This document shows positions 1 through 9,333 of a DNA stretch of 64,000 nt, in pieces. Source of the stretch: Myxococcales bacterium. Its GTDB lineage: Bacteria; Myxococcota; Myxococcia; Myxococcales; JAKAPL01. How positions within the stretch are numbered: the first letter of the stretch is position 1; each line of letters begins with the position of its first letter. The translations under genes and the position numbers were made by a program. Below the pieces are notes generated by a model. That model worked only from the letters and a program-made list of their open reading frames with translations. It was not told where the DNA came from and did no database searches. The DNA lies in contig JAKAPL010000007.1 of NCBI GenBank assembly GCA_021807105.1, positions 1 to 64,000 on the forward strand, in the 5' to 3' direction.

Positions 1-216
1 GACGAGCGCGTGCGGCCGATTCCGTGGGTGCGACCACCGCCCTTCTTCCCCCCGCCCACTTTCCTCTGCCGGCGGTAGTTGCGCTTTCCAGAGCGACTGC
101 CGTAACGGCGAATGCTGCGACGACTCGACGGGTACGTGTACCTGCTCGCGACAGGTGGAGCGCCGGGAGAGCGCGACGCTCGCCGGCCGCGCGCGAATAC
201 GGTAGAGTCGCTTACG

Positions 217-1413
217 ATGGCTCGCGGCAGGATTGCGACGAGGGCGATTGCGTGCGCGATCGGGATGTTCGGGCTCGCGGCGTGCGCCTTCCAGCCCGCC
301 GGCGAGGGCGGCGACGGGGGGGGGAGCGGGGACGCCGGGAATGCATCGAGCGGAAGTGCGTCGGGCAGCGGATCGACGGGCGGTGCCTCGGGAAGCAGCG
401 GATCGAGCGGGAGTTCCTCGGGGATGGGATCGTCCGGGAGCAGCTCGGGCAGGGGGGGGCCGGTGTTGGTCGCGCGATTGGATCCAGCAGTCGGGCCTGT
501 CCAGGCAATGGCAGTGGATTCGACATACGTCTACTGGGCGGTAAACGGGGGCGAGTTGAACGGGTGGATTATGGCTGCGCCGGTGGCAGGAGGGGATGTG
601 GTCACCTTTGCCTCGGGGAGAGAGTGCGCGGCTCCCGAGGGGCTCGCGTCCGATGGCACGAACGTCTACTGGACGAGTCTAGGTGGAAGCGGCGCGTTAA
701 TGAAGGCGCCAGCGGCCGGTGGCGCGGCAACGACTTTGGTGTCTGGCGAGACGCCGATCCCCGTTGCGGTGGCCGGGAACAGCGTTTACTGGGGCAATTT
801 GGGCTTCCCGGCCGATCGCCCACCAACGGGGGTGCCGCCGGCGTCGACCGTCGAGAAGACGGCTGTCAGCGGGCAGGAGACGACGACTCTCGCGACGGTC
901 CTCGACGGAGGATGGGTCTGGACCCTCGCGGCGGACAGTACCAACGCCTATTGGATAGCGGGCCGGGGGGCGGCCGGGGACAAGACCCCGAGCACATTGA
1001 TGCAGGTGTCGGCCGATGGCGGGGTCCCGGTGCTTCTCGCGAGCAGCGATGGCGGGTTTGGCGCGATTCTGGCGGTGGATTCGACGAGCGTCTACTGGAC
1101 GGAACGCATTCCCGGCGCGGGCTCGACCGAGCTTGCGCTGATGAGGGTTCCTATCGGCGGTGGAGCTCCGGTGACCGTGGCATCCGGCCTCGGGAGTTGG
1201 GCTTTCGCGATCGTTGGAGAGACGGCCTACTACGCGGCAGGGGCCTCGGCGGACGTGATCTCCGCGGTTCCCGTCGATGGCGGATCGGCGACCGTGCTCG
1301 CCACGGTGGACGGCGAGGTCTGGAACTGGCTTCTCGGCAACGGAAGGAGCCTCTTCTGGATGGCGCTCAAGAACCGAAACGAGTTTGGGATCTATCGGCT
1401 GGACTTGAAGTAG
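217..1413 (+). CDS. lipoprotein with Ser/Gly-rich linker and beta-propeller-like repeats
   Basis: ORF 112..1413; internal ATG at 217 gives signal peptide with lipobox (MFGLAAC), G/S linker, then repeats of the type VYW..L.KAP..GG. Confidence 0.7.
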   Translation: MARGRIATRAIACAIGMFGLAACAFQPAGEGGDGGGSGDAGNASSGSASGSGSTGGASGSSGSSGSSSGMGSSGSSSGRGGPVLVARLDPAVGPVQAMAVDSTYVYWAVNGGELNGWIMAAPVAGGDVVTFASGRECAAPEGLASDGTNVYWTSLGGSGALMKAPAAGGAATTLVSGETPIPVAVAGNSVYWGNLGFPADRPPTGVPPASTVEKTAVSGQETTTLATVLDGGWVWTLAADSTNAYWIAGRGAAGDKTPSTLMQVSADGGVPVLLASSDGGFGAILAVDSTSVYWTERIPGAGSTELALMRVPIGGGAPVTVASGLGSWAFAIVGETAYYAAGASADVISAVPVDGGSATVLATVDGEVWNWLLGNGRSLFWMALKNRNEFGIYRLDLK

Positions 1414-1481
1414 GAGACGGCGCCGTCCCTCACGTGGCGGCCGGGCGGAGGTCGGGGGCGGCCACGAGGCGAGCCGGGCCG

Positions 1482-2543
1482 CTACCGGTGGCAGTAGAGG
1501 CACATCGCGTTGCGGCGGATCTCGGTGCTCGTGTGGCGGGCGAGGAAGCTCGCGGGGTGGGGGTTGCCGCCGATGCCGCCGACCTTGTGGCATTGGATGC
1601 AGTCGGAGGCGGGGCCCTGGTCGTGGCAGGACTGGCAGCTCCCGATGTCGTCGCGCGCCGCCGTGGCGTGCGAGGTGGGACCTGGGAACGCCCAGCCCGG
1701 AGGATGAGGGTTGCGCGGGTTCCCGCCGGCCGGCGTCAGGTTCTGCGCCGTGTGGCAGGAGGTGCAGAACGACGGGCCGTGGCAGCGGGCGCACATCGTC
1801 CGGTCGGCGAGTGCCTCCATGCTGTGGCGGGAGAGCCAGTCGCCGCGGTGGATCTGGAAGTCGTCGTTCACCTTCTCCGGGTAACGGGTCTCGACCGGGA
1901 TCGGTACGGTCTGGGCGTCGTGGCAGTTGCTGCAGTAAGTCTGGTCGTGGCACTTCTGGCAGGCCGCCGTGGTCGAGCGGGCGGCGGTCATGTGACGGCG
2001 CTTCACCCAGTCGTCCCCGTGCGAGAACGTCCCGGTGATCGGCTGGAGCGGGTAGCGCGTCAGGTCCTCGTGGCAGACCTCGCAGCGGCCGTTCTCGTAG
2101 TCGACCTGGTGGTTGTGGCAGGTCATGCAGGTCGCCATCTTGGGGGGCTCGAAGGTCTCGTGCGGCTCCGGCAGGACCTGGTGGCAGTACCGGCAATCCT
2201 CCTTCACCCGTTCGAGGTGCGAGGCGTGGTTCATCTCGAGGTGCCGGTCCTCGCGGAAGTAGGAGAGGGGGTGCTCTGGATCGCTGTGGCACATCCCGCA
2301 CTTGCCCTTGTCCTTGTCGTCCTGGTGGCATTGCAGGCAGGTGGCCTCGGAGGGGAGCACGCCGGACTCCCCGAGCTTCTTGGCGTCGTAGAGCTTGTCG
2401 TGGCACGTGCTGCAATCGATCCCTTCCTTCAGGTGCCGGGCGTGCGGGAAGAGGATCCGGTCCGCCTGCTGGCCGAAGAGGAACCGGCCCGCGCAGGAAG
2501 CGCCGGCGAGCAAGGCCACGGCGATCGCGGCGCGGCGGCTCAC
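1482..2543 (-). CDS. periplasmic multiheme c-type cytochrome (13 CXXCH)
   Basis: 13 CXXCH motifs counted; GTG start at 2543 (VSRRAAIAVALLAG) overlaps the stop of the upstream gene (GTGA). Confidence 0.85.
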   Translation of the reverse strand: MSRRAAIAVALLAGASCAGRFLFGQQADRILFPHARHLKEGIDCSTCHDKLYDAKKLGESGVLPSEATCLQCHQDDKDKGKCGMCHSDPEHPLSYFREDRHLEMNHASHLERVKEDCRYCHQVLPEPHETFEPPKMATCMTCHNHQVDYENGRCEVCHEDLTRYPLQPITGTFSHGDDWVKRRHMTAARSTTAACQKCHDQTYCSNCHDAQTVPIPVETRYPEKVNDDFQIHRGDWLSRHSMEALADRTMCARCHGPSFCTSCHTAQNLTPAGGNPRNPHPPGWAFPGPTSHATAARDDIGSCQSCHDQGPASDCIQCHKVGGIGGNPHPASFLARHTSTEIRRNAMCLYCHR

Positions 2544-3853
2544 TTGTGCTCTCGGAAGCTGACGGTAGGGTTGAAGACGACGCGGGCGATGACCTCGGTG
2601 TTCGGCGCGACGAGCGGCGTCACCGCCTCGACCCCTGCGAGCGAGACCTGCCAGAGCTTCGAGACGTCGTAGACCACCGAGATCGTGCCGTCGTACGACT
2701 CGCTCTGCCCGTTGACCGGCGCGCGGAAGCGGTAGTCCTCGAGGTCGAGGGCGGCGAGGAGCGCCGGCGAGAAGTGGCACGTCCCGAACAAGTCCGCGGC
2801 ATAGTAGCCGTTCTCGCCGGCCTCGGTGACTGGGATGAAGCCCGTGACGCCGTAAGCCGGGGCGAGCTGAAGGAGCAGCTCGCGTCCTTCGAGCCCTACG
2901 GTCGTCGTCGGCCCGGCGGTGAGCTTCACCCGCGCCCGGCCGCGGTGCCCCCAGCCCTCTTCGGTGCCGATCCCATAGAAGTCGCCGTCTACGGCGAACC
3001 AGCGTGAGATCCGCCAGGAACCCGAGCCGCCGACCTCGTCCTGCCGCTCCTCGGCGAAGACCGAGAAGATCGAGGCCGCCGAGATGAAGAGGTCGGGGGC
3101 GGTCCGCCGGTACTCGCCGGTGAGCTCGAGCGAAGGCAGCGGCTGCCATGTCGCGGACAGCTCGCCCTCGGCGAGTCGGTCGTCGATCGTCGACAGCAGG
3201 GCGTAGGCCGTCAGCGTGAGAGCCTGCAACGGGACGACATGGGCATCGAGGCCCGCCTCCTGCCGCGCCACGAGCCCCTGATCGAGCACGTCCACGAATG
3301 AGGCGCCGACTTCGCTCGTCAGGCTCGGCCGCCAGAAGGCCCGGGCGCCCGCCGCCGCGTCTCCCTCGGCGACGGCAAACCGCGGGACGACGATCGCCCC
3401 GCCGTAGGCCGTGAGCCCGAAGTCCTTGACCGGGGTGACCGTGACGTCCGCGCCGTCGATGGGCAGCACCTGGGCCGAGCCTCCCGTGACGAGCTGCCGG
3501 CCGACGCGGAAGTCGAGGTGCTTGTCGAACTCGCTGCCCTGGACGTAGGCGAGGTCGAGGTCGCCGCCCGATCCCGGATCGGCGAACTGGAACTGATCGC
3601 CGAGCTGGAGGGCGCCCCAGCCCGACAGGACGAACGACAGGTCGTCCACCGCCGAGTTCTGGATGTCGGTCCCGCGGACCGAGACCAGCTCGATGATCGG
3701 GACGACGCTGTGGACCTGCCCGTCGCGCAGATCCTGGAAGCCCTGGACGAGGGTGGTCATCGTGGCGTCGACGTTGTCGGCCCGGGCGGGGAGGGGGAGG
3801 GTGAGGGCGAGGGCGAGCAGCGCGAGCGCGCGGCCCGTTCGTTCACGGGACAT
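2540..3853 (-). CDS. outer-membrane beta-barrel (porin-like) protein linked to cytochromes
   Basis: Signal peptide (LALALTLPLPARA), alternating amphipathic strands, position between multiheme cytochrome genes. Confidence 0.65.
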   Translation of the reverse strand: MSRERTGRALALLALALTLPLPARADNVDATMTTLVQGFQDLRDGQVHSVVPIIELVSVRGTDIQNSAVDDLSFVLSGWGALQLGDQFQFADPGSGGDLDLAYVQGSEFDKHLDFRVGRQLVTGGSAQVLPIDGADVTVTPVKDFGLTAYGGAIVVPRFAVAEGDAAAGARAFWRPSLTSEVGASFVDVLDQGLVARQEAGLDAHVVPLQALTLTAYALLSTIDDRLAEGELSATWQPLPSLELTGEYRRTAPDLFISAASIFSVFAEERQDEVGGSGSWRISRWFAVDGDFYGIGTEEGWGHRGRARVKLTAGPTTTVGLEGRELLLQLAPAYGVTGFIPVTEAGENGYYAADLFGTCHFSPALLAALDLEDYRFRAPVNGQSESYDGTISVVYDVSKLWQVSLAGVEAVTPLVAPNTEVIARVVFNPTVSFREHK

Positions 3854-5510
3854 GCTCGACCACTCCGTCGATGTGCTCGCTCCCGCCGTCCGCGTCCACG
3901 AGGATGGTCCCGTTCGCGTCGATCGTTCCGGGATGGCACTTCACGCAATCCGACAGCGAGGTCCCGGGCCCGTGGCCGCCGACGCCGTCCTGCGGCGGGA
4001 TGCCGTGGCAGGTGCCGCAGGCCGCCTGGTTCGCGTCGACCTGGGTCCAGTCCGGCGTCCGGTGCAAGGACGGACTCTTGTCGTTCGCGAGGTCGCTGCC
4101 GCCCCCGTGGCAGTACGTGGTGCTGCACGTGAGGGTGGCGTGGTCCCAGCTCGGGGTCGCCCCGTCGGCGAAGGCGAGGCTGGAGCCGGAGATGGAGGTG
4201 GGGAAGACGATCGCCGGCGGCGGATGATCGACATGTCCCGGGTCGCCGGGAGCCGTCGGCACGAGGTGGCAGTCGCCGCAGGCGACCGGGCCGCGGAGCC
4301 GGTGCAGCGCCTGGAGGTGGGACTGGTGGGCGCCGACGCCGATGGCGGTGGTGTCCGTGTCGCCCTCGAGGTCCGGGGGAGGCGCCGGGCTCGCCGCGCT
4401 GCCGTGGCACGCCGAGCAGGTCCCGCTGCCGTCCCCCAGCTCCACCTTGCCGTCGATGTGCAACGCGGGGGCGATGAAGTTGCGGTTCGCGTCGACCACG
4501 AGGCCATGGCATGCCGAGCAGTGGGTCGAGCCGGGGTCGTGGTTGCTCGGAGGGAGCCCGTGGCAGGTCCCGCAAGCCGCCTGCCCCTGTCCGATGGCGC
4601 CCCAGACGGGGCGCGTCCGCGTCGCGTCGGCGTCGGCGAAGGCGTCGCCGTGGCAATACACGTTCGAGCAGGTCTGGGTCACGCCGTCGAAAGCCGGCGG
4701 CCCCTTGCGCGCCGTCTCGGGGGTCGCGGCGAGCGCGCCGAAGAGGACGCTCGGGGGGGCCGTGTTCACGCCCCCGTCGGCGGCGAGGAGGTGCCCCGGG
4801 TCGCTCCAGACCTTCGGCGGCACGTGGCACTCGGTGCAGGCGAACTGCTTGCCGAGCACGCCGCCGTCCACATGGGTCGCGTGGGCGCCCTCCGCGGGCG
4901 GGAGGCCATGACAGGTGTTGCACGCGGTCGGCCCGGCGGCGTGGCAGGTCGTGCAGGCCACGTGCGCGGCGCCGCCGGTGAAGTCGCTCCCGTGGCAGCT
5001 CGCGCACAGCCCGAAGTCCCAACCCGTCTGCCGGAGCAGGTTGCCATGGAAATCCGGGTCGCTCGGGTTGAGGATCCCGCCGGCGTGGATGGCGGAATCG
5101 AAGAACTCGAGCCGGCATTGCCCGACCCACTGGGCGACCGTGGAGGCGAGGTCCGAGAACGGCGCGTGGATCGAGTCGGCCGTCGCCGGTTCGAGCTTCT
5201 GGACGAGGCGTGAGTGGTCGTCGCCCGCGACCGCCGCCGGCGTCGTCCCGCTTCCGTCGCCGACCACGCCGAGGTAGCTCGAGAGATCGTAGCTCGCCGC
5301 GGGGGTGGGGCCGGAGTGGCAGCTCGTGCAGCTCTCGGCGAAGAGGGCGGAGATCTCGGGCCCGCCGCTCGACAGATCGCCCGCTTGCCAGGTCGGGCAG
5401 CCGCGGCTGTCCGAGGCGATCGGGCGTGGCCGGGCGCAGCCCGCGGCCGTGGCGAGGAAGGCCGCGCAGAGGAGCGCGAGAACTCCGGCGTCAGTTGGAG
5501 GTCGGCTCAC
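3843..5510 (-). CDS. multiheme cytochrome lipoprotein with CXXCH and CX4CH motifs
   Basis: 11 CXXCH plus CSNVYCH and CSTTYCH (Geobacter-type CxxxxCH...CXXCH arrangement); lipobox ATAAGC. Confidence 0.85.
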   Translation of the reverse strand: MSRPPTDAGVLALLCAAFLATAAGCARPRPIASDSRGCPTWQAGDLSSGGPEISALFAESCTSCHSGPTPAASYDLSSYLGVVGDGSGTTPAAVAGDDHSRLVQKLEPATADSIHAPFSDLASTVAQWVGQCRLEFFDSAIHAGGILNPSDPDFHGNLLRQTGWDFGLCASCHGSDFTGGAAHVACTTCHAAGPTACNTCHGLPPAEGAHATHVDGGVLGKQFACTECHVPPKVWSDPGHLLAADGGVNTAPPSVLFGALAATPETARKGPPAFDGVTQTCSNVYCHGDAFADADATRTRPVWGAIGQGQAACGTCHGLPPSNHDPGSTHCSACHGLVVDANRNFIAPALHIDGKVELGDGSGTCSACHGSAASPAPPPDLEGDTDTTAIGVGAHQSHLQALHRLRGPVACGDCHLVPTAPGDPGHVDHPPPAIVFPTSISGSSLAFADGATPSWDHATLTCSTTYCHGGGSDLANDKSPSLHRTPDWTQVDANQAACGTCHGIPPQDGVGGHGPGTSLSDCVKCHPGTIDANGTILVDADGGSEHIDGVVEHVP

Positions 5511-8478
5511 GGGGGTAGGGCGGCACGTAGGGATTGGCGATCTGGTGGACCGCGGGTACGGTCACGTCGGGGTACGACGGGACGGTCACGTCGGGGTTGG
5601 GGCCGTGGCAGACCGTGCAGGCCTCGACCGGGAGGCCGGTCGAGGGATCCGTCCAGGTATTCTCGGCCGCGTGCGCGAACGCGGCTGCCGAGTCGTGGCA
5701 CGAGGTGCAGACGACGGCGGACGGGTTCTGCCAGGAGGTGTTGACGCACGCGCCGGCCTGGCACGATTGGCCGATCCCGCAGGGCGCGCTCGCGCTGCAC
5801 GCCGCGCCCGAGTCGGCGTGGCACTTGGTGCAGTTGCGGATGTCCTGCGGGAAGAGACCTTTCGAGAAGTCGAAGAGGTGGTTGTCGGTTCCGCCGAGAA
5901 CGGTGAGCTTGCCGGGCTCGACGAGGTTGTTCTCCTCGGCAAAGCCCGCCCGGAGCCGCGCGAAGTGGATGTCGTGGATCAGGACCCGGAAGTCGACGGG
6001 CTGGCCGGAGGCGGGATTGGCTGTGAGGTAGCAGGCGCAGCGGTTGCTGCTCCCGGTGCACGCGACGCCGCCGGCCTCCGAGTAGGACTCGAAGCAGCCC
6101 TCCCAGCCGGCGCTCAGGCCGGCGCAATCGGTGGCCGCCGTCGCCGCCGTGCAGGGCGGGCCCTTGGTTCCGGCCGCCTTGGTGAAAAAGACGGGCGGGC
6201 CGGGCGTCGGGTCGACGGTGACGTAGCAGGTGGCCCCGGCGCCGCCCGCTGGCGCGGGTGCCCCCGGGAAGGCGGTGAAGCAAGCCTCCCAGCCGGCGGC
6301 GTGACCGCCACAATCGGCGTCGCCGTGCGCGGAACAACCGTTGCCCGGGTTTCCCACGGTGTGGTCGACGGCACCCGCGACGTGGCACTCCCAGCAGGAC
6401 TCGGGATCGCGGCGAGCATTCATGTCGGCGCCCCCCTCGTGGGAGTGGACCTGGAGCTGAACGTGGCAGGACTCGCAGGCGGCCTTGGTGATGACCTGCC
6501 GGGGTCGGATCGGACCCGTCGCGCCGAACTGGAAGTACTGCTGAGTGGTGCCGACGTCGGTGAACGGGACCCCGACGATCGAGTTGCCCGTTGGGCCCTG
6601 CCCGGAGGTCAAGAGCTCGGAGACGTAGAGGAGCACGCCGTACGTGCCCGGGGGGTTGGTCGGCCGGAGGATCGACATCTGGTTGTCGGGGGTGATCGGC
6701 GCCGATGGGAGCGCCATCATCATGTCGAAGGTGTACGTGTACACTCCAGGGATGGCGTCGGCGGCCAGCGTGCCGGAACTCGCGGTCATCGTGCCGGAGC
6801 CGCAGAACAGTTCCTGGGGATCGTCGGTGGGGCCGGAGATGTTGACGAGGGTGTAGTAGGCGGGGTTCGTCAAGAGGTCGGTGACCGGGCCCGCCGCCGT
6901 CGAGAGCGCGAAGGTCAGCGACATCACGTCGCCGGCCATGAAGACGGTCTTCTGGCCGGACGCGTCGAGGCCGCTTGCTCCCGTCAGGGTCACGTCCGTG
7001 AGTTGCAGCCCTGGCGCCTGGGTCCGGCTGTAGATCTCGTGGGCGGCGGAGATGGGCGCGAGGCCGTCGTCGGGGGCGTGGCAGACGGTGCACCAGAGGT
7101 CGGACGACTGCGCGCCGCCGCCGTGGCGGCGCAGCTCGCAGCCGCCCGTCTGGGCGTTGCACTTCGTCGGCTGGCCGAAGACCACGAGTCCGGCGCAATC
7201 GGAATCCTGCGCGCAGGGCCCGCTCGCCGGGACGCCCGCGACGCGCGGCGGGGTGAGCGAGCCCGCGGCGGCGACGCCCCCGTCGGGCAGGGACCCGGCG
7301 GCGAAGAACACGTTGTCGTGGCAGGAGCCGCACGCGAGGCGGGAGGGGTTCTGCTTCCAGCGATCGTCGGCGTGGCAGGCCGTGCAGTCCTTCTCCGCCG
7401 ACGGCATCGAGGGGAAGAGCACGTCGGTGAACTCGGCGAGCGTGGGGTCGGCCCCGGTCGGGTAGCCCCAGTCGGGGTGTGCGATTCCGGGATTGGCCAT
7501 GTGCATGCCCCGGTGGGCGCCGTGCACCTTACGCACGAGCGGGTTCGGGCTGTAGCCGTCCATGTTGTGGCAGGACTTGCAGTTCGCGATCGGGGTCAGG
7601 TCGAGCGCGTAGTTTCCGAGCGGCGAGAACCCCGGGATGATGTGCGCCTCGTAGCTCTTGCCCGACATCGGCCCGTAGTGGCATGCGTAGCAGGTCGGGT
7701 TCTCCTCGGGCCCGGAGGCGAACTCTTCCGTCCCGCCGTCCCAGGAGTCGTACAGGGTGTTCCCGCCGTCGGTGACGATCGTCTCGGCGCCCGGGGCGCC
7801 GATGGGGACGTCGGCGCGCTGGAAGACCTGGCTCACGCCGTCGGCGGTCGTCGCCCAGACCCCGGCCGTGTACGTCCCGGGGATCTCGCCGGAGACCGCG
7901 CCGAGCGTGTACGTCAGACTCCCATCCGGCTGCGGCGCGAGGTTCTGCTGCGTGGGGTCCGCGTAGGCCGGGGCGGCGAGAGCGATGTAGTGGTGCTGGT
8001 GCAACGCCCCGCCGTCGGGGGCCGTCCGGGCGTCGATGCAGTTGAGCAGGCCGCAATCGGTCTTCGTCAACGAGCCGAGGCGCGGGCCGTACAGATAGAG
8101 GTTCGCGGTGCCGAGCGCCGAAACGGGGATGGGCCCGCACGAATCGGTGAAGGATAGGGTGAGCACCGGCCGCTCGCCGGCCACGAAGTACGCTCCGTTC
8201 CTGGGGCTCGACACGGAGAGGTGCACGGAGAAGCCGCCGCACGTCCCGGCGCTCGTGCTCCCGGGCGCGCCGGTCGGGCCGACTTCGCCCGCGCCGCCCG
8301 AGGGGCCGCTCGGTCCTTGCGTCCCCGGGGCGCCGGCGGATCCGTTCGCCCCGTTCGCCCCCGTCGCGCCGGTCGCCCCGGGCTCTCCCGTCGGCCCGAT
8401 GGGCCCCTCGCACGCGCAGAGCAGCGGGGCCACCGCGAGGACTGCCGCCAGCAACGCCGCCCGGATACTCGATGGCAT
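5491..8478 (-). CDS. OmcA/MtrC-like decaheme cytochrome lipoprotein with N-terminal collagen-like repeat
   Basis: 10 CXXCH motifs; lipobox LLCAC; GPIGPTGEPGATGATGANG... Gly-X-Y tract after the lipid anchor. Confidence 0.85.
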   Translation of the reverse strand: MPSSIRAALLAAVLAVAPLLCACEGPIGPTGEPGATGATGANGANGSAGAPGTQGPSGPSGGAGEVGPTGAPGSTSAGTCGGFSVHLSVSSPRNGAYFVAGERPVLTLSFTDSCGPIPVSALGTANLYLYGPRLGSLTKTDCGLLNCIDARTAPDGGALHQHHYIALAAPAYADPTQQNLAPQPDGSLTYTLGAVSGEIPGTYTAGVWATTADGVSQVFQRADVPIGAPGAETIVTDGGNTLYDSWDGGTEEFASGPEENPTCYACHYGPMSGKSYEAHIIPGFSPLGNYALDLTPIANCKSCHNMDGYSPNPLVRKVHGAHRGMHMANPGIAHPDWGYPTGADPTLAEFTDVLFPSMPSAEKDCTACHADDRWKQNPSRLACGSCHDNVFFAAGSLPDGGVAAAGSLTPPRVAGVPASGPCAQDSDCAGLVVFGQPTKCNAQTGGCELRRHGGGAQSSDLWCTVCHAPDDGLAPISAAHEIYSRTQAPGLQLTDVTLTGASGLDASGQKTVFMAGDVMSLTFALSTAAGPVTDLLTNPAYYTLVNISGPTDDPQELFCGSGTMTASSGTLAADAIPGVYTYTFDMMMALPSAPITPDNQMSILRPTNPPGTYGVLLYVSELLTSGQGPTGNSIVGVPFTDVGTTQQYFQFGATGPIRPRQVITKAACESCHVQLQVHSHEGGADMNARRDPESCWECHVAGAVDHTVGNPGNGCSAHGDADCGGHAAGWEACFTAFPGAPAPAGGAGATCYVTVDPTPGPPVFFTKAAGTKGPPCTAATAATDCAGLSAGWEGCFESYSEAGGVACTGSSNRCACYLTANPASGQPVDFRVLIHDIHFARLRAGFAEENNLVEPGKLTVLGGTDNHLFDFSKGLFPQDIRNCTKCHADSGAACSASAPCGIGQSCQAGACVNTSWQNPSAVVCTSCHDSAAAFAHAAENTWTDPSTGLPVEACTVCHGPNPDVTVPSYPDVTVPAVHQIANPYVPPYPREPTSN

Positions 8479-8493
8479 GGGGTCTCCTTCCCC

Positions 8494-9333
8494 TCAACCC
8501 TCACCTTGGTAGACGTGCTCGCTCTCCGACGCCGTCGGCAGCGCGGACATCCCGAGGTAAGTAAACAACACGATACCGAACGCGGCGACCGACAGCAAGG
8601 CCGCTCGCCTTCCCTGCCACTGCTTCAACTTCCGCAGGTGGAGGTAGGCCCCGTAAACCAGCCAGGTGACGAGCGCCCAGTTCTCCTTGGGATCCCACAT
8701 CCAGTAGTCGCCCCAGGCGGACTTGGCCCACACCGACCCGAGGAAGAGACCCACGGTGAGCAGGATGAAGCCGAAGCGGGTCGCGTCGTAGGCCACGGCA
8801 TCGAGGGACACCTTCCCGGAGAGCGCCGTCCCGGCCCGCAGCGTCAGCTCGGGCTTCACGAGCCGCAGCCCCGACGCCACCGCGGCGACGAAGAGCGCCG
8901 CGTAGCCGCAGAAATAGACGACCACGTGGGGAACGAACCAGGCGCTCTGGAGGGCCGGAGGGAGTTGGACGATCTCCGCGTCCCACTTGCCCAGCGCGAA
9001 GAGCAGCGCGCCCGACGCCCCGAGCGCCGCCGCCACCCCGAAGACGCGCGTCCCGTACAGCCGTTCGATGGCGACCCCGACGGCGGCGACGCACAGGGCG
9101 AGCAGGACGAGCGACTCGAAGAGGGACTTGAACGGCGGCCTCCCCGCCGTCACCCAGCGGGAGCCGATCAGCGCCGCGTTGCACGCGACGCCGGCCCACA
9201 GTAGGGCGGTCGCCGCCCGCGCCACCCACGCGCGCCGCGCCGTCCAGGTCCCGCCGTACGCCACCGCCGCGACGCCGTACGCGGCGAGGGTGGCCGAGAA
9301 GAGGGGCTGCTCCACGAGGAACGCGCTGTCCAC
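8494..9333 (-). CDS. ccsA: cytochrome c biogenesis protein CcsA/CcsB (heme handling)
   Basis: WMWDPKENWALVTWLVYGAYLH tryptophan-rich heme-handling motif; multiple TM segments. Confidence 0.88.
   Translation of the reverse strand: MDSAFLVEQPLFSATLAAYGVAAVAYGGTWTARRAWVARAATALLWAGVACNAALIGSRWVTAGRPPFKSLFESLVLLALCVAAVGVAIERLYGTRVFGVAAALGASGALLFALGKWDAEIVQLPPALQSAWFVPHVVVYFCGYAALFVAAVASGLRLVKPELTLRAGTALSGKVSLDAVAYDATRFGFILLTVGLFLGSVWAKSAWGDYWMWDPKENWALVTWLVYGAYLHLRKLKQWQGRRAALLSVAAFGIVLFTYLGMSALPTASESEHVYQGEG

Noticed and set aside
24-2672. 882-aa plus-strand ORF
   Set aside because: Out-of-frame with the lipoprotein and antisense to the 13-heme cytochrome; no domain signature.
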